64,000 nt of DNA from an uncultured Bacilli bacterium (GCA_934725685.1 CAKVBX010000005.1:1-64000); one strand, 5' to 3'. Positions 23,631-32,351 are shown, numbered from the stretch's first letter. Translations and numbers: made by a program. Notes: generated by a model not told the origin, from the letters alone.

Positions 23631-25138
23631 CAGGAAAGACGGACCTTTCGTTCCTTGAGGCGATTGACTTTATAATTGGGACTTCCGAGATGGGTTGTCT
23701 GTTTTATGACGGCTTCCTCATGGTCAAATTTCTCCATCTCGGAACGCTTGACTAGGTAACCGGTGATGCGGACAAGGTCCGTATCGGCAGCATAGAAGGA
23801 AAGATAATGCATGCCGACCTGGAAGGCACCCTTGACGATATCGACTAGGGCATCCGGATTCTTTTTTGCGGTTGTTGCAATCGGGAAAATGTCACCGACA
23901 CCAGCAGGGAAATAAGGATGGAACTTACCCGAATGTCTCAGATGGTCAAAGAAACTCTCCGGTTCTTCTCCCACGGGAATACGGACCCCACTGGTGATTC
24001 CGACATCCGAATCTAAGCCGACCTGGGCGTGCAGCATGAAATGGGAATCCGTAAGTGGGGTATATTCGGCGTGGAACGTGTTCACGGTCTCCTTGATTTT
24101 ATCCATGATCCTTAAACCTAAGCGGTCTGCTTCTTCATCATGGCCATAACGCAACTTTTTATCTCTTAAAAGATGGTTGACACATTCGGCAAGTCCGGTG
24201 ACACCGAACATCGGGACAAAGCGGTTTTTGTCGATGAGTCCCTCTTTCACCAAGAAGGAGGATTGGAAGAAATTGGATTTTTCGACGAGAAAACGGATGC
24301 GCTCATTCTCATAATCTGCGATACAGGAAAGACATTCCGGGAGCACATCGTTCAGGAACTTGTCGATGTCATTTGTCTCCATGGCAAGCTTTGTCAGGGT
24401 GACACGGGTGAGGGTATAACTTCCTCCTGCGAGTGGAAGGATGTTGTAGCAGGAAGAGATTCCATAACCTCCCGCATAAGTGTCTCTGTTTGCGGCATCG
24501 TTGCAGATGGCCGGGTTCGAAACCAAAAGGGAACAGCGGATTGCTCTCTTCAAGAAGGAATCGGAAGTGATATTCGGATCATATTTCAGGGTGAGATTGG
24601 GAACGGTGTCGGCAAGTTCCTCCTCGACCTCCAAGATCAGATTGCCGATTCTTGTTTCCTTCGGTCCGAGATTGGCGTGGCAGAAAGAATCATCGATGGT
24701 GCGGTCGAGGAACATGAGGAAATGGTGGAGTTTCTCCTTGATTTCCTCATCCGATAAATCATTGCAGTAAGGCTCCAACAGTTCATCGAGGGAACCGAGG
24801 TAGACCGGGAAGGAGGTGATGGAAGGGACATGGTGATAGATCATCATGAGCGCAAAGAGTGCATCGTCGAGTGTTTTTGCCGGTTTGATTCTCAGAAATA
24901 CAGAGCCATTCCGGAGAAATTTTCCATAGTCAGGCATGATATATCTCGGACGATAGGGGGCATGACCCTCGAAGAGATCGTTAATGGCACCGGTCGAGAA
25001 ATAATACCTGGTCCTTTCCGGGATATTCAAAACATCGAGCTGTTCTTCCGAAAGGTCGGCAAGATTCTTCAGCTTCTGTTCATAAGTCAGTTTTTTGGAT
25101 GTTATGACGGAATAGATATCGTTCTGGTGTTTGTTCAT
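23630..25138 (-). CDS. yjjI: YjjI-family glycyl radical enzyme
   Basis: A 502-residue protein of the YjjI family (formerly DUF3029), a short and distant class of glycyl radical enzymes. The glycyl radical loop is at the C-terminus in VRITGYLVKRSE, with Gly460 as the radical site. Cys230 in the central GISSCYNIL is the likely thiyl-forming residue. Its activase YjjW follows with a one-base overlap. In E. coli the yjjW-yjjI pair lies next to deoCABD (established gene order), and here it lies next to a nucleoside-type ABC transporter. The reaction has not been assigned as far as I know; a role in anaerobic (deoxy)nucleoside or sugar breakdown is an inference from context. Confidence 0.88.
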   Translation of the reverse strand: MNKHQNDIYSVITSKKLTYEQKLKNLADLSEEQLDVLNIPERTRYYFSTGAINDLFEGHAPYRPRYIMPDYGKFLRNGSVFLRIKPAKTLDDALFALMMIYHHVPSITSFPVYLGSLDELLEPYCNDLSDEEIKEKLHHFLMFLDRTIDDSFCHANLGPKETRIGNLILEVEEELADTVPNLTLKYDPNITSDSFLKRAIRCSLLVSNPAICNDAANRDTYAGGYGISSCYNILPLAGGSYTLTRVTLTKLAMETNDIDKFLNDVLPECLSCIADYENERIRFLVEKSNFFQSSFLVKEGLIDKNRFVPMFGVTGLAECVNHLLRDKKLRYGHDEEADRLGLRIMDKIKETVNTFHAEYTPLTDSHFMLHAQVGLDSDVGITSGVRIPVGEEPESFFDHLRHSGKFHPYFPAGVGDIFPIATTAKKNPDALVDIVKGAFQVGMHYLSFYAADTDLVRITGYLVKRSEMEKFDHEEAVIKQTTHLGSPNYKVNRLKERKVRLS

Positions 25139-25159
25139 AGTGCGCCTCTTTTCTGCTTT

Positions 25160-25188
25160 ATTATAATGGATTTCAGAGAAAATGAAAA
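25160..25188 (-). promoter_or_regulatory. Promoter of yjjI-yjjW
   Basis: On the minus strand TTTTCA (25183-25188), 17-base spacer, TATAAT (25160-25165), about 20 bases before the yjjI ATG. It makes the pair independent of the transporter operon upstream. Confidence 0.6.
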
Positions 25189-25290
25189 TTCAGGGACTCT
25201 TATCCTCGAAAACAATCATTCAAAAGGATTCGTTCCTTAGTGAAGAGCCATTACGAAATGAAAGATTATTTGAAAGCTTTTTTTCTTGGC

Positions 25291-25340
25291 AAGAAAAAAA
25301 GGCTGCCACAGGCGACTTGTCGGTCGGGTTTGTGACAGCC
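25291..25340 (-). terminator. Terminator of the nucleoside ABC operon
   Basis: A 10-pair stem (25301-25310 with 25331-25340) whose minus-strand right arm is followed by TTTTTTTCTT. Separates the transporter genes from yjjI. Confidence 0.8.
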
Positions 25341-25357
25341 ATTCGATTGGCAATGAA

Positions 25358-26341
25358 TCAGCGTTGTCCTTTATCGTAAGGGACACCTTCTGCCTTCGGG
25401 CATCCGGATTTGTTGTGAGTGATGATGAGGACGAGGATGACGATGACATAAGGAAGCATGTTGTAGAAATACATCGGCAGGTTCCAGTTCTTCATGAATG
25501 GAATCTGTGCGGAAAGGACACCGAGGCACTTGAGGAAGCCGAAGAGGATAGCACCGAGAGAGATAAAAAACGGATTCCAGTTTCCGAAGATCATGATGGC
25601 CAAGGCTAAGAAGCCGAGACCGCCGACCTGAGATTCCGCAATGGCACCAGTGGAGGTGGCAACATAGACGAATCCGCCGAGGCCCGCTAAGGCACCGGAG
25701 ATTGTCGTGGAGAGATATCTCATGCGGTAGACGTTGATCCCGACACTATCGGCAGCCTGAGGGTGTTCACCGCAGGCACGGATGTGGGTTCCGGTTTTGC
25801 TCTTATAGAGCCAGATGGAGAGAAGGACGAAGATGAGGATACAGATGTATGTGGAAATATAGACTTTATCGAAGAAGAAGGAGAGAAGAGAGCTGTTTTT
25901 GATGGCAGATGCGAAGCCGTCGCTGTAGCTTGCGGTAGTCAGAACGAAGTTGGCGCCACTAGCGATTTTCTCGGAATTGAAGAAGAGAAGACCGAAGGCA
26001 CAAACAATGGCAGGTGCTAGGGTGTTCAGCGCCGTACCGGCGATGGTCTGATCCGCTTTCATCCGGATGGCGGCAAAGGAGAGAAGTAAAGACATCAGGG
26101 CCCCTGAGACCATGGCGACGAGCATGCCAAGAAGGTAGAGCCACTGGCTAGTGGCCTGCATGATACCGTGAGAAATCATTACTTTACAGAAGATGGCACC
26201 GATGAAGGCGCCGAAGATCATTTCGCCGTCGAGGGCAAGGTTGATGATACCGGAGCGCTCTGCGAAGACACCGGCTAAAGCGACAATGAGAAGCGGAATG
26301 GTCGTGACGAGGGTCGTCTGAATGATGAATGAGATATCCAT
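25358..26341 (-). CDS. ABC transporter permease, nucleoside (BmpA-linked) type, second subunit
   Basis: A 327-residue, mostly hydrophobic permease of the branched-chain/BPD_transp_2 family, with 8-10 membrane segments. VALAGVFAERSGIINLALDGE is the standard opening of the second permease of purine/nucleoside ABC systems (NupQ/YufQ-like). The cytoplasmic IRACGEHPQAADSVGINVYRMRY loop couples to the ATPase. The stop is followed by a strong terminator. The gene overlaps nothing and follows the first permease by 3 bases. Confidence 0.9.
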   Translation of the reverse strand: MDISFIIQTTLVTTIPLLIVALAGVFAERSGIINLALDGEMIFGAFIGAIFCKVMISHGIMQATSQWLYLLGMLVAMVSGALMSLLLSFAAIRMKADQTIAGTALNTLAPAIVCAFGLLFFNSEKIASGANFVLTTASYSDGFASAIKNSSLLSFFFDKVYISTYICILIFVLLSIWLYKSKTGTHIRACGEHPQAADSVGINVYRMRYLSTTISGALAGLGGFVYVATSTGAIAESQVGGLGFLALAIMIFGNWNPFFISLGAILFGFLKCLGVLSAQIPFMKNWNLPMYFYNMLPYVIVILVLIITHNKSGCPKAEGVPYDKGQR

Positions 26342-26344
26342 AAA

Positions 26345-27583
26345 TCAGTTTTCTCCTTTCATCTCAGCGCTGACAGGTTCCATCGGAGTGGGAACAAGTG
26401 TCGTAAGCCCATCCGTGAGCACTTTTCTGCGGTGTTTTTCTTCGCGGCGGTCAGCTGCCTTCTGGATGGAGGTGAGATTGTCTGCGAAGAAACGGGTGAA
26501 ACCGGAAAGATAGATGATGGTTGCAATGATGATATCGGCGAAATAGCGGTTGAAGTTGGCACTAGAGAGGTTGCTGCCGGAAGCCGTGAGGAAACGCATG
26601 AAGAGGGAAGTGAAGATGATGGCAATCGGGTTGCAGTTTGCTAACAGCGCAGCCGGAATGCCGTTGAAACCATAGGCCGGTAGGTTCTGATAAATCGACT
26701 TATACTGAATTTCGATGCCCGGATTCAGATAATAGAAGCATCCGCCGAGTGCGGCGAGCGCTCCGGCGATGGCCATGGAGAGGACGATGTTCAGCTTATC
26801 GTTCATACCGGCATATTTGGCAGAGAATTTGTTGAGACCGCAAGCGCGCATAGAATAGCCTAACGTGGTGCGGCTGATCATGACCCAGAGGAGGATGGCG
26901 ACGATGATGGCGATGATGATTCCACCATCGATATAGCTGCCTTTGAATAGTTTATCCAACCCGAAAGTTGGGGTTCCGTTTCCGGTGAGGGCAGTCGTGA
27001 TGAGGTATCCGGATTTTCCGTCACCGCTGTTGATGAGAGCAGTCTGTGTGGAGAAGACCCAAGAGAACATATTGGCAGCAATCCAGTTTGTCATGATGCA
27101 GATGATGACTTCGTTGATGCCGAGGAAAGCTTTGAGAAGACCCGGGAGGATGCCCCAGATGGCGCCGGCAATCATACCGCAGAGGACTGCGGCAATCCAG
27201 ACAAAGACGCCCTGGGTACGGTTACCAGTGCTGTCGATGTTGAGGGCGATGAGTAAGGAAATCATGGTTCCGCAGAGGAACTGACCTGGTGCGCCAATGT
27301 TGAAGAGACCTGTCTTATAGGCGATGCCAACGGAGAGGCCCGTAAAGATCAGCGGAACTGCATAGAAGATCATGTTGCCGAGTTCCTTCACCGGTTTTAA
27401 GGCAGCGAAGGGGCCCTGGAAGAGAATCTCGATGCCTTTTCCCAAATTGGCATTTTTGACGAAGAAGGAACAGACCACCATCAGAAGAAGACCGACGGCA
27501 AAACCGATGAGGATGGAAATCAAAGACGAATATAGCGATTTGAAGAGACCGGATTTATTGTGAAGACGTTTGGTTTTAGTCAT
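26345..27583 (-). CDS. ABC transporter permease, nucleoside (BmpA-linked) type, first subunit
   Basis: A 412-residue permease, the NupP/YufP-like partner. About ten membrane segments lie between a basic N-terminus and a charged C-terminal tail of about 45 residues (from ADNLTSIQKAADRREEKHRR). The coupling loop reads MRACGLNKFSAKYAGMND, and GLSVGIAYKTGLFNIGAPGQ is the family strand. Its start overlaps the end of the ATPase gene by 8 bases, so the two are coupled. Confidence 0.9.
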   Translation of the reverse strand: MTKTKRLHNKSGLFKSLYSSLISILIGFAVGLLLMVVCSFFVKNANLGKGIEILFQGPFAALKPVKELGNMIFYAVPLIFTGLSVGIAYKTGLFNIGAPGQFLCGTMISLLIALNIDSTGNRTQGVFVWIAAVLCGMIAGAIWGILPGLLKAFLGINEVIICIMTNWIAANMFSWVFSTQTALINSGDGKSGYLITTALTGNGTPTFGLDKLFKGSYIDGGIIIAIIVAILLWVMISRTTLGYSMRACGLNKFSAKYAGMNDKLNIVLSMAIAGALAALGGCFYYLNPGIEIQYKSIYQNLPAYGFNGIPAALLANCNPIAIIFTSLFMRFLTASGSNLSSANFNRYFADIIIATIIYLSGFTRFFADNLTSIQKAADRREEKHRRKVLTDGLTTLVPTPMEPVSAEMKGEN

Positions 27584-29153
27584 GCTGGGCTTCCTCCTTA
27601 TTGACGACAGCTTGGATTTCCTCCGGTGTCATCTTTTTGGCACCTGCCATATAGAGACCGAGTTCGTCTCTCGTGATTCCGTTGTTGAGGAAGGCACCGA
27701 CGATTTCCCCTTCGTACATGACATAGATGATGTCAGAGAGATTCATGACTTCATCGAGCTCGAGTGAGACTAAGAGAACACCTCTTCCCTGATCACGGTC
27801 TGAGATGATTTTTTTATGGATATCCTCAATGGCGCCGACATCGAGACCACGGGTCGGCTGGACGGCGATAAGGATTTTGTGCTCTTTGTCGAGTTCACGT
27901 CCGACGATTGCTTTCTGCTGGTTGCCACCGGACATACTTCTTGCGACAGTTTTGCTTCCTAAAGAAGAACGGACATCATAAGCTTCGATGAGGCGGTCAG
28001 AATTCTTGCGCCTGTTAGAGAACCGGATGGTTCCCTTCCGGCTGAATTCCTTCTGACGATAGCGCTCAAGGACCATGTTTTCCTCGAGGGTGAAGTCGAG
28101 GACGAGACCGAATTTCTGACGATCCTCCGGAATATGGGATAATCCGCCTTTGTTGCGGTGATTGATGGAACTCTTGGAGATGTCTTCTCCGTTGAGAAGA
28201 ATCATTCCTGAATTGATCGGCTCCAATCCGGTGATGGCAGAGACGAGGTCCGTTTGACCATTTCCTTCAATACCGGCGATTGTTACAATCTCTCCTTCAT
28301 GGACTTTAAGAGAGACATCTTTTAAGGAAAATTTGTGACCTTTTTTCGCCTTAAGCCCGATGTTTTCCGCCTCCAGGATTGTCTTTCCGACTTTGGCAGG
28401 GGCTTTTTCTACATTGAAGGAGACATTTCTCCCGACCATGAGGGAAGCGAGCTCGTTGACATTGGTTTCTTTGGTGACCAAGGTCTTGATGAGGTGGCCT
28501 TTTCGTAAAATCGTGCAAGTATCGCTGACTTCCATGATTTCATTGAGCTTATGGGAAATAAAGAGAATGGATTTTCCTTCGTTGGCAAGGAAACGCATGG
28601 TCTTCATCAAGTCTTCGATTTCCTGCGGAGTAAGAACAGCGGTTGGTTCATCGAAAATCAGGACATCATTGTCGCGGTAGAGCATCTTCAGAATTTCGGT
28701 TCTCTGCTGCATGCCGACGGAAATATCTCTGATTTTTTCATTGAGATCGACTTTCAGACCATAACGGTCCATAAGATCCATGACCTTTTTGCGACTCTTT
28801 TTCTTGGTAACAAAACCGAGACGGGAATCTTCCGCACCGAGGATGATATTGTCTAAGACGGAGAAGCACTCGACCAATTTGAAATGCTGGTGCACCATAC
28901 CGATGCCGAGTTTTGTGGCATCGTTCGGATTCTTGATGTGGACTTCTTTTCCATCGCGGAAAATCTGACCTTCGTCGGCCTGATAAAGACCGAAAAGAAT
29001 GCTCATCAGCGTCGACTTTCCGGCACCATTTTCACCGAGAAGCGCATGAATTTCGCCCTTTTTAAGCTGAAGCGTGATATTGTCGTTTGCCTTGATTCCC
29101 GGGAAGGATTTGCTGATGTTCCGCATTTCGATTGCGTAATTTTCTTGTTCCAT
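27576..29153 (-). CDS. ABC transporter ATP-binding protein with two nucleotide-binding domains, nucleoside type
   Basis: A 525-residue duplicated ATPase (NupO/YufO-like). Domain 1 has Walker A GENGAGKSTLMSI, signature ISVGMQQRTEIL and Walker B VLIFDEPTAVLT. Domain 2 has a reduced Walker A GIEGNGQTDLVSAI and signature SMSGGNQQKAIV; the missing Lys in the second site is normal for this family, where domain 1 drives transport. The nearby BmpA lipoprotein, the two permeases and this ATPase together import nucleosides or similar sugars. Confidence 0.93.
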   Translation of the reverse strand: MEQENYAIEMRNISKSFPGIKANDNITLQLKKGEIHALLGENGAGKSTLMSILFGLYQADEGQIFRDGKEVHIKNPNDATKLGIGMVHQHFKLVECFSVLDNIILGAEDSRLGFVTKKKSRKKVMDLMDRYGLKVDLNEKIRDISVGMQQRTEILKMLYRDNDVLIFDEPTAVLTPQEIEDLMKTMRFLANEGKSILFISHKLNEIMEVSDTCTILRKGHLIKTLVTKETNVNELASLMVGRNVSFNVEKAPAKVGKTILEAENIGLKAKKGHKFSLKDVSLKVHEGEIVTIAGIEGNGQTDLVSAITGLEPINSGMILLNGEDISKSSINHRNKGGLSHIPEDRQKFGLVLDFTLEENMVLERYRQKEFSRKGTIRFSNRRKNSDRLIEAYDVRSSLGSKTVARSMSGGNQQKAIVGRELDKEHKILIAVQPTRGLDVGAIEDIHKKIISDRDQGRGVLLVSLELDEVMNLSDIIYVMYEGEIVGAFLNNGITRDELGLYMAGAKKMTPEEIQAVVNKEEAQHD

Positions 29154-29183
29154 GAAGCGATATCCTATTCTATTTTTAATAAA

Positions 29184-29213
29184 GCCCCCTCTAACCGAGG
29201 AATTAGAGGGGGC
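29184..29213 (-). terminator. Hairpin between bmpA and its ATPase gene (partial terminator or mRNA stabiliser)
   Basis: An 11-base perfect stem (29184-29194 with 29203-29213) with an 8-base loop. On the minus strand it is followed by TTTATTAAAAA, a weak U tract. It lies between the binding-protein gene and the downstream transporter genes and would let the binding protein be made in excess. Confidence 0.7.
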
Positions 29214-29234
29214 AACGACTACGATTGAAACAGA

Positions 29235-30359
29235 TTACTTTTCGAGCGTGACGGTGACGTTGGTGAAGGAGTCCTTAGTCCAGAAAGACTGAACATTGCA
29301 ATCTTCAGCAACAGTGGCATCCGGGGTGATAGTTCCGTTTTTGATATTTGCGAAGAGTGTGTTGTATTCATCCTTGGTGAAGGTGGTAAATCTCCAGCCT
29401 TCGCCTTCGGTCGGAAGTCCGGTGGCATCATCAGAAGCACCAAGGTTTTGAGCCTTTCCGCCGAGTTTGGAATCCCATTCATTTCCGTACATCTGGCCGA
29501 GGACCTTATTCACGGAAGCGGCAAGACCCTTCTGAGCAGAGGTGAGAACCTGAGTGCTGAGCGCATGCTGATCGGTGTCGACGCCGATAATCTTGGCGGC
29601 AGGTGTCTTGGCAGCAGCAGAGACAACGGAGTTGACCATGGAACCGCCGCAGGCGAAGACAACTTCGGTTCCGTTGGAATACCAGCCTTCCATCTGAGTG
29701 GCCAAGTCGGCAGAAGCACCGAAAGATTCACCATATTTGTAGGACATCTTGAGTTCGACTTTCTTGCTTAAGGCCTTGGCAGCATCATTGATGCCCTGAG
29801 CATAGCCATAAGCATAACGGTTGCAGGCAGGATTGGATCCGCCACCGCCGAAGCATCCGCCGAGCTTAGCGTATCCTTCCTTGACAGCAGCATAGCCGGC
29901 GAGATAACCGGATTCCTGTTCCTTATAAGTAATAGCAGTGACGTTGGAAAGAGCCTTATTATCCTTGTCGGTAAGAACCCAGCCGTCGACGAAGACGAAC
30001 TTGACATCCGGATTTTCGCTGGCTACCTGAGTTAAGGCAGCGGCCTGGAGGAAACCAGGGGCGACGATGACTTTGGCCTTGTTCTTGATGGCGAGTTCCA
30101 TAGCGGCGATACGATCCTGATCGGTTGCATCAGCGCCGTTGGCCGGCTGATAATACTGATAGGAAAGGCTATGGGCTGTGGCATATTCAACAGCACCATT
30201 GTAGGTGCCTTCGTTGAAACCACCATCCTTCAGAGAACCGACATCCGTAACGACTGCGATTTCGTAACTGGTAGGATCTTTTTTGTCATCACAGCTTGTC
30301 ATTCCGACAGCAGTGGCGGCAATGGCGACAAGACTCAACAGCATGCCTGCTTTTTTCAT
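29235..30359 (-). CDS. BmpA-family basic membrane lipoprotein, nucleoside ABC substrate-binding protein
   Basis: A 374-residue periplasmic-fold binding protein held on the membrane by lipid. The signal peptide ends in VGMTSC, with lipidated Cys23. The Bmp family fold is shown by AVVTDVGSLKDGGFNEGTYNGAV at the start, IVAPGFLQAAAL and FVFVDGWV in the first lobe, and IIGVDTDQHAL with SVNKVLGQMY in the second. Such proteins bind purine nucleosides (known from TmpA/BmpA work), though some bind other ligands. First gene of a four-gene minus-strand operon; a hairpin follows it. Confidence 0.93.
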   Translation of the reverse strand: MKKAGMLLSLVAIAATAVGMTSCDDKKDPTSYEIAVVTDVGSLKDGGFNEGTYNGAVEYATAHSLSYQYYQPANGADATDQDRIAAMELAIKNKAKVIVAPGFLQAAALTQVASENPDVKFVFVDGWVLTDKDNKALSNVTAITYKEQESGYLAGYAAVKEGYAKLGGCFGGGGSNPACNRYAYGYAQGINDAAKALSKKVELKMSYKYGESFGASADLATQMEGWYSNGTEVVFACGGSMVNSVVSAAAKTPAAKIIGVDTDQHALSTQVLTSAQKGLAASVNKVLGQMYGNEWDSKLGGKAQNLGASDDATGLPTEGEGWRFTTFTKDEYNTLFANIKNGTITPDATVAEDCNVQSFWTKDSFTNVTVTLEK

Positions 30360-30498
30360 ACTTGTTTTTCCCCCTTTGTATGAATTGTTTAGAGAAAATA
30401 AGACTCCATCTTTCGTGTGAGCCTGTCCTCCCCTTTGGGTGTTGGAATGAAATAGGGTGAGAACGGATAGCCCTCATTTTGGCTGAGGCTAGAGACAG

Positions 30499-30512
30499 AA
30501 CCACCGTTTACA
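30499..30512 (-). promoter_or_regulatory. cre-like operator in the bmpA leader
   Basis: Minus strand TGTAAACGGTGGTT matches the CcpA box TGWAANCGNTNWCA at 11 of 14 positions, the first 11 all correct. It lies 5 bases downstream of the TATAAA box at 30518-30523, where it could block RNA polymerase. Confidence 0.4.
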
Positions 30513-30784
30513 AATTCTTTATATCCATTTTCTCTGAACCTCATTCTAACATGAGACCGAAAAAATGAAAAGTTAAATTACAAAGAATGGTAAAACTCCG
30601 CAGAAATCTAGGCTGTTAGAAACACATATAATTCTTGAAAACACATAGAATTAAGGTAAATACTCAAGCTGAACAATTGTGTGAAAATTAGAGAGTATCG
30701 AAATATCCATGCCAGATTTTGATTCAAATTGCTCTTTCGTTTCTTTAAGTTTTATTTTTGCTTTTTTCAAAATCATTGTCATAT

Positions 30785-30801
30785 AAATTAGTGTATACTA
30801 A
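30785..30801. repeat. 17-base promoter element, copy 1 (fba)
   Basis: AAATTAGTGTATACTAA holds a TTAGT...ACTAA inverted repeat around a TATACT -10-like box. The same 17 bases occur at 63087-63103 before pepC. It lies 67 bases before the fba ATG. Confidence 0.6.
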
Positions 30802-30868
30802 TCAAACACATTGAAAAATGAAAGGGAAATCACTACAATATTGTCGATTGAAAGAGAGGTTCAATTCA

Positions 30869-31753
30869 ATGATTGTAAATGCTACTAGAATGCTGCAGGC
30901 CGCAAAGAAAGGCCACTATGCCGTCGGTCACTTCAACACCAACAACCTGGAGTGGACGAAGGCTATCCTTCTGACTGCTCAGAAGCTCAACAGCCCTGTC
31001 ATCATCGCAACGTCCATGGGCGCTGCCAAGTACATGGGCGGATACAAGGTTGTCGCCGCCATGGTCAAGGCCATGGATAAGGCCCTCGGTATCACTGTTC
31101 CTGTCGCACTTCATCTCGACCATGGCAACTATGAAGCTGCCAAGGCCTGCGTCGAAGCCGGTTATACTTCCATCATGTTCGATGGTTCCAGTCTTCCGTT
31201 CGCTGAGAACGTTGAAAAGACGACCGAACTTGTGAAACTTGCCCATGATCATGGCATGTCCATCGAAGCCGAAGTCGGTGCCATCGGTGGAACTGAAGAC
31301 GGCATTACCGCTGACGGTGAAGTCGCTGATCCGGAAGAGTGCAGAAAGATTGTCGATCTCGGTATCGATTTCCTCGCCGCCGGTATCGGAAACATCCACG
31401 GCATCTATCCTGCCGATTGGAAGGGACTCCATTTCGATGCGCTTGACAACATCAACAAGGCTACCAATTACATCCCGCTCGTTCTCCACGGCGGAACTGG
31501 TATCCCGGATGATCAGATTGTCCATGCCATCCATGACGGTGTCAGCAAAATCAACGTCAACACCGATTGCCAGCTTGTCTTTGCTCAGGCTACTATCGAT
31601 TATTGTGCTGCCGGCAAGGCTGATCCGACTGCTGAGAACAAGGATAAGGGTTATGATCCCAGAAAGCTTCTCAAGCCGGGCTATGAAGCCATCTGCGCCA
31701 AGGTCGAAGAAAAAATCCGTCTCTTCGGCTCTGTCGACAAGGCCAATTACTAA
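30869..31753 (+). CDS. fba: Class II fructose-bisphosphate aldolase
   Basis: A 294-residue zinc aldolase that cleaves fructose-1,6-bisphosphate. The zinc and substrate sites are visible: VALHLDHGNYEAAKAC (first His and Asp), SIEAEVGAIGG, GIGNIHGIYP (His), LHGGTGIPDDQI (His, phosphate loop) and INVNTDCQL. I chose the ATG at 30869 (MIVNATRML) with AGAGAGG upstream, instead of an in-frame ATG at 30818, because all relatives begin here. A sister tagatose-bisphosphate aldolase is a possible alternative but the length and lack of sugar neighbours favour the glycolytic enzyme. Followed by its own terminator. Confidence 0.95.
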   Translation: MIVNATRMLQAAKKGHYAVGHFNTNNLEWTKAILLTAQKLNSPVIIATSMGAAKYMGGYKVVAAMVKAMDKALGITVPVALHLDHGNYEAAKACVEAGYTSIMFDGSSLPFAENVEKTTELVKLAHDHGMSIEAEVGAIGGTEDGITADGEVADPEECRKIVDLGIDFLAAGIGNIHGIYPADWKGLHFDALDNINKATNYIPLVLHGGTGIPDDQIVHAIHDGVSKINVNTDCQLVFAQATIDYCAAGKADPTAENKDKGYDPRKLLKPGYEAICAKVEEKIRLFGSVDKANY

Positions 31754-31762
31754 ATCCAAAGG

Positions 31763-31786
31763 GGTGCAGGAAACTGCACCTTTTTT
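31763..31786 (+). terminator. Terminator of fba
   Basis: Stem GGTGCAG/CTGCACC with GAAA tetraloop, then TTTTTT. Confidence 0.9.
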
Positions 31787-31794
31787 CGTCAATG

Positions 31795-31828
31795 AAAAAA
31801 AGAGGCTTTCTTGCTGGAAGGCCTCTTT
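31795..31828 (-). terminator. Terminator of fmt-ybaK
   Basis: Stem AAAGAGGCTTTC (from 31799) with GGAAGGCCTCTTT (to 31828). On the minus strand it ends in a T run from 31801-31795. It stands beside, not within, the fba terminator. Confidence 0.75.
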
Positions 31829-31862
31829 CTCATGATGTTGGATTTGGCGTGCTCTATTGGTT

Positions 31863-32351
31863 TTATTCGGCTTCGGAGATATCGAGGAAGGTAAGATCAA
31901 CTGCCTTTTTTAAATCGGCGGGTGCAATCTCAATCTGAAGACCACGTTTTCCGCCGGAAATGAGAATGGTATCGAAAAGTTCAGCCGTTTCATCAACGAA
32001 AGTGGGAAAAACTTTCTTCATTCCGATTGGAGAACAGCCACCATGGATATATCCGGTGAGCGGGAGTAAATCCTTCTGTGGAATCATTTCGATGAACTTT
32101 TCTCCGCTCGCTTTGGCGGCTTTCTTGAGGTCGAGCGTGCATTCGCCGGGAACGACAAAGACATAGTGCTCCTTGCTTCTTCCTATTGTGACGAGTGTCT
32201 TGAAGACCTGTTCGACATCCTGTGAGAGGATGGCGGCGACTTCCTTACAGGAAACTGCGTTTTCCGGATTGTACTCATGGACTTTGTAAGGGATATTTCT
32301 TTGGTCGAGTATCCGCATCGCATTGGTTTTTTCAAGTTTTTCTTTCTTCAT
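31863..32351 (-). CDS. ybaK: YbaK/EbsC-type Cys-tRNA(Pro) deacylase
   Basis: A 162-residue editing-domain protein that hydrolyses Cys-tRNA-Pro or Ala-tRNA-Pro made in error by ProS. It has the YbaK marks: NIPYKVHEYNP, the catalytic-lysine strand QVFKTLVTIG, YVFVVPGECTLDLKKAAKA and the YIHGGCSPIGMKK loop. It complements the ProS at 2803, which belongs to the form lacking the inserted editing domain. Its ATG overlaps the fmt stop by 4 bases. Confidence 0.94.
   Translation of the reverse strand: MKKEKLEKTNAMRILDQRNIPYKVHEYNPENAVSCKEVAAILSQDVEQVFKTLVTIGRSKEHYVFVVPGECTLDLKKAAKASGEKFIEMIPQKDLLPLTGYIHGGCSPIGMKKVFPTFVDETAELFDTILISGGKRGLQIEIAPADLKKAVDLTFLDISEAE

Larger units (their letters stand above)
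30360..30868. other. Divergent intergenic region, bmpA leader and fba control region
   Basis: A 509-base AT-rich gap. On the left it holds the bmpA leader, with a cre-like site (30499-30512) next to a TATAAA box (30518-30523, minus strand). In the middle are two direct repeats AACACATA(T/G)AATT at 30621-30633 and 30640-30652. On the right is the fba promoter with a 17-base element shared with pepC. I compared it with the main riboswitch consensus patterns by eye (purine, 2'-dG, c-di-GMP, guanidine) and recognise none. Confidence 0.6.

Noticed and set aside
30360..30540. A riboswitch in the bmpA leader
   Set aside because: The leader is about 150 bases and can form short stems, but it does not match the purine, 2'-dG, guanidine or c-di-GMP patterns that I know. 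Only a covariance search could settle it.
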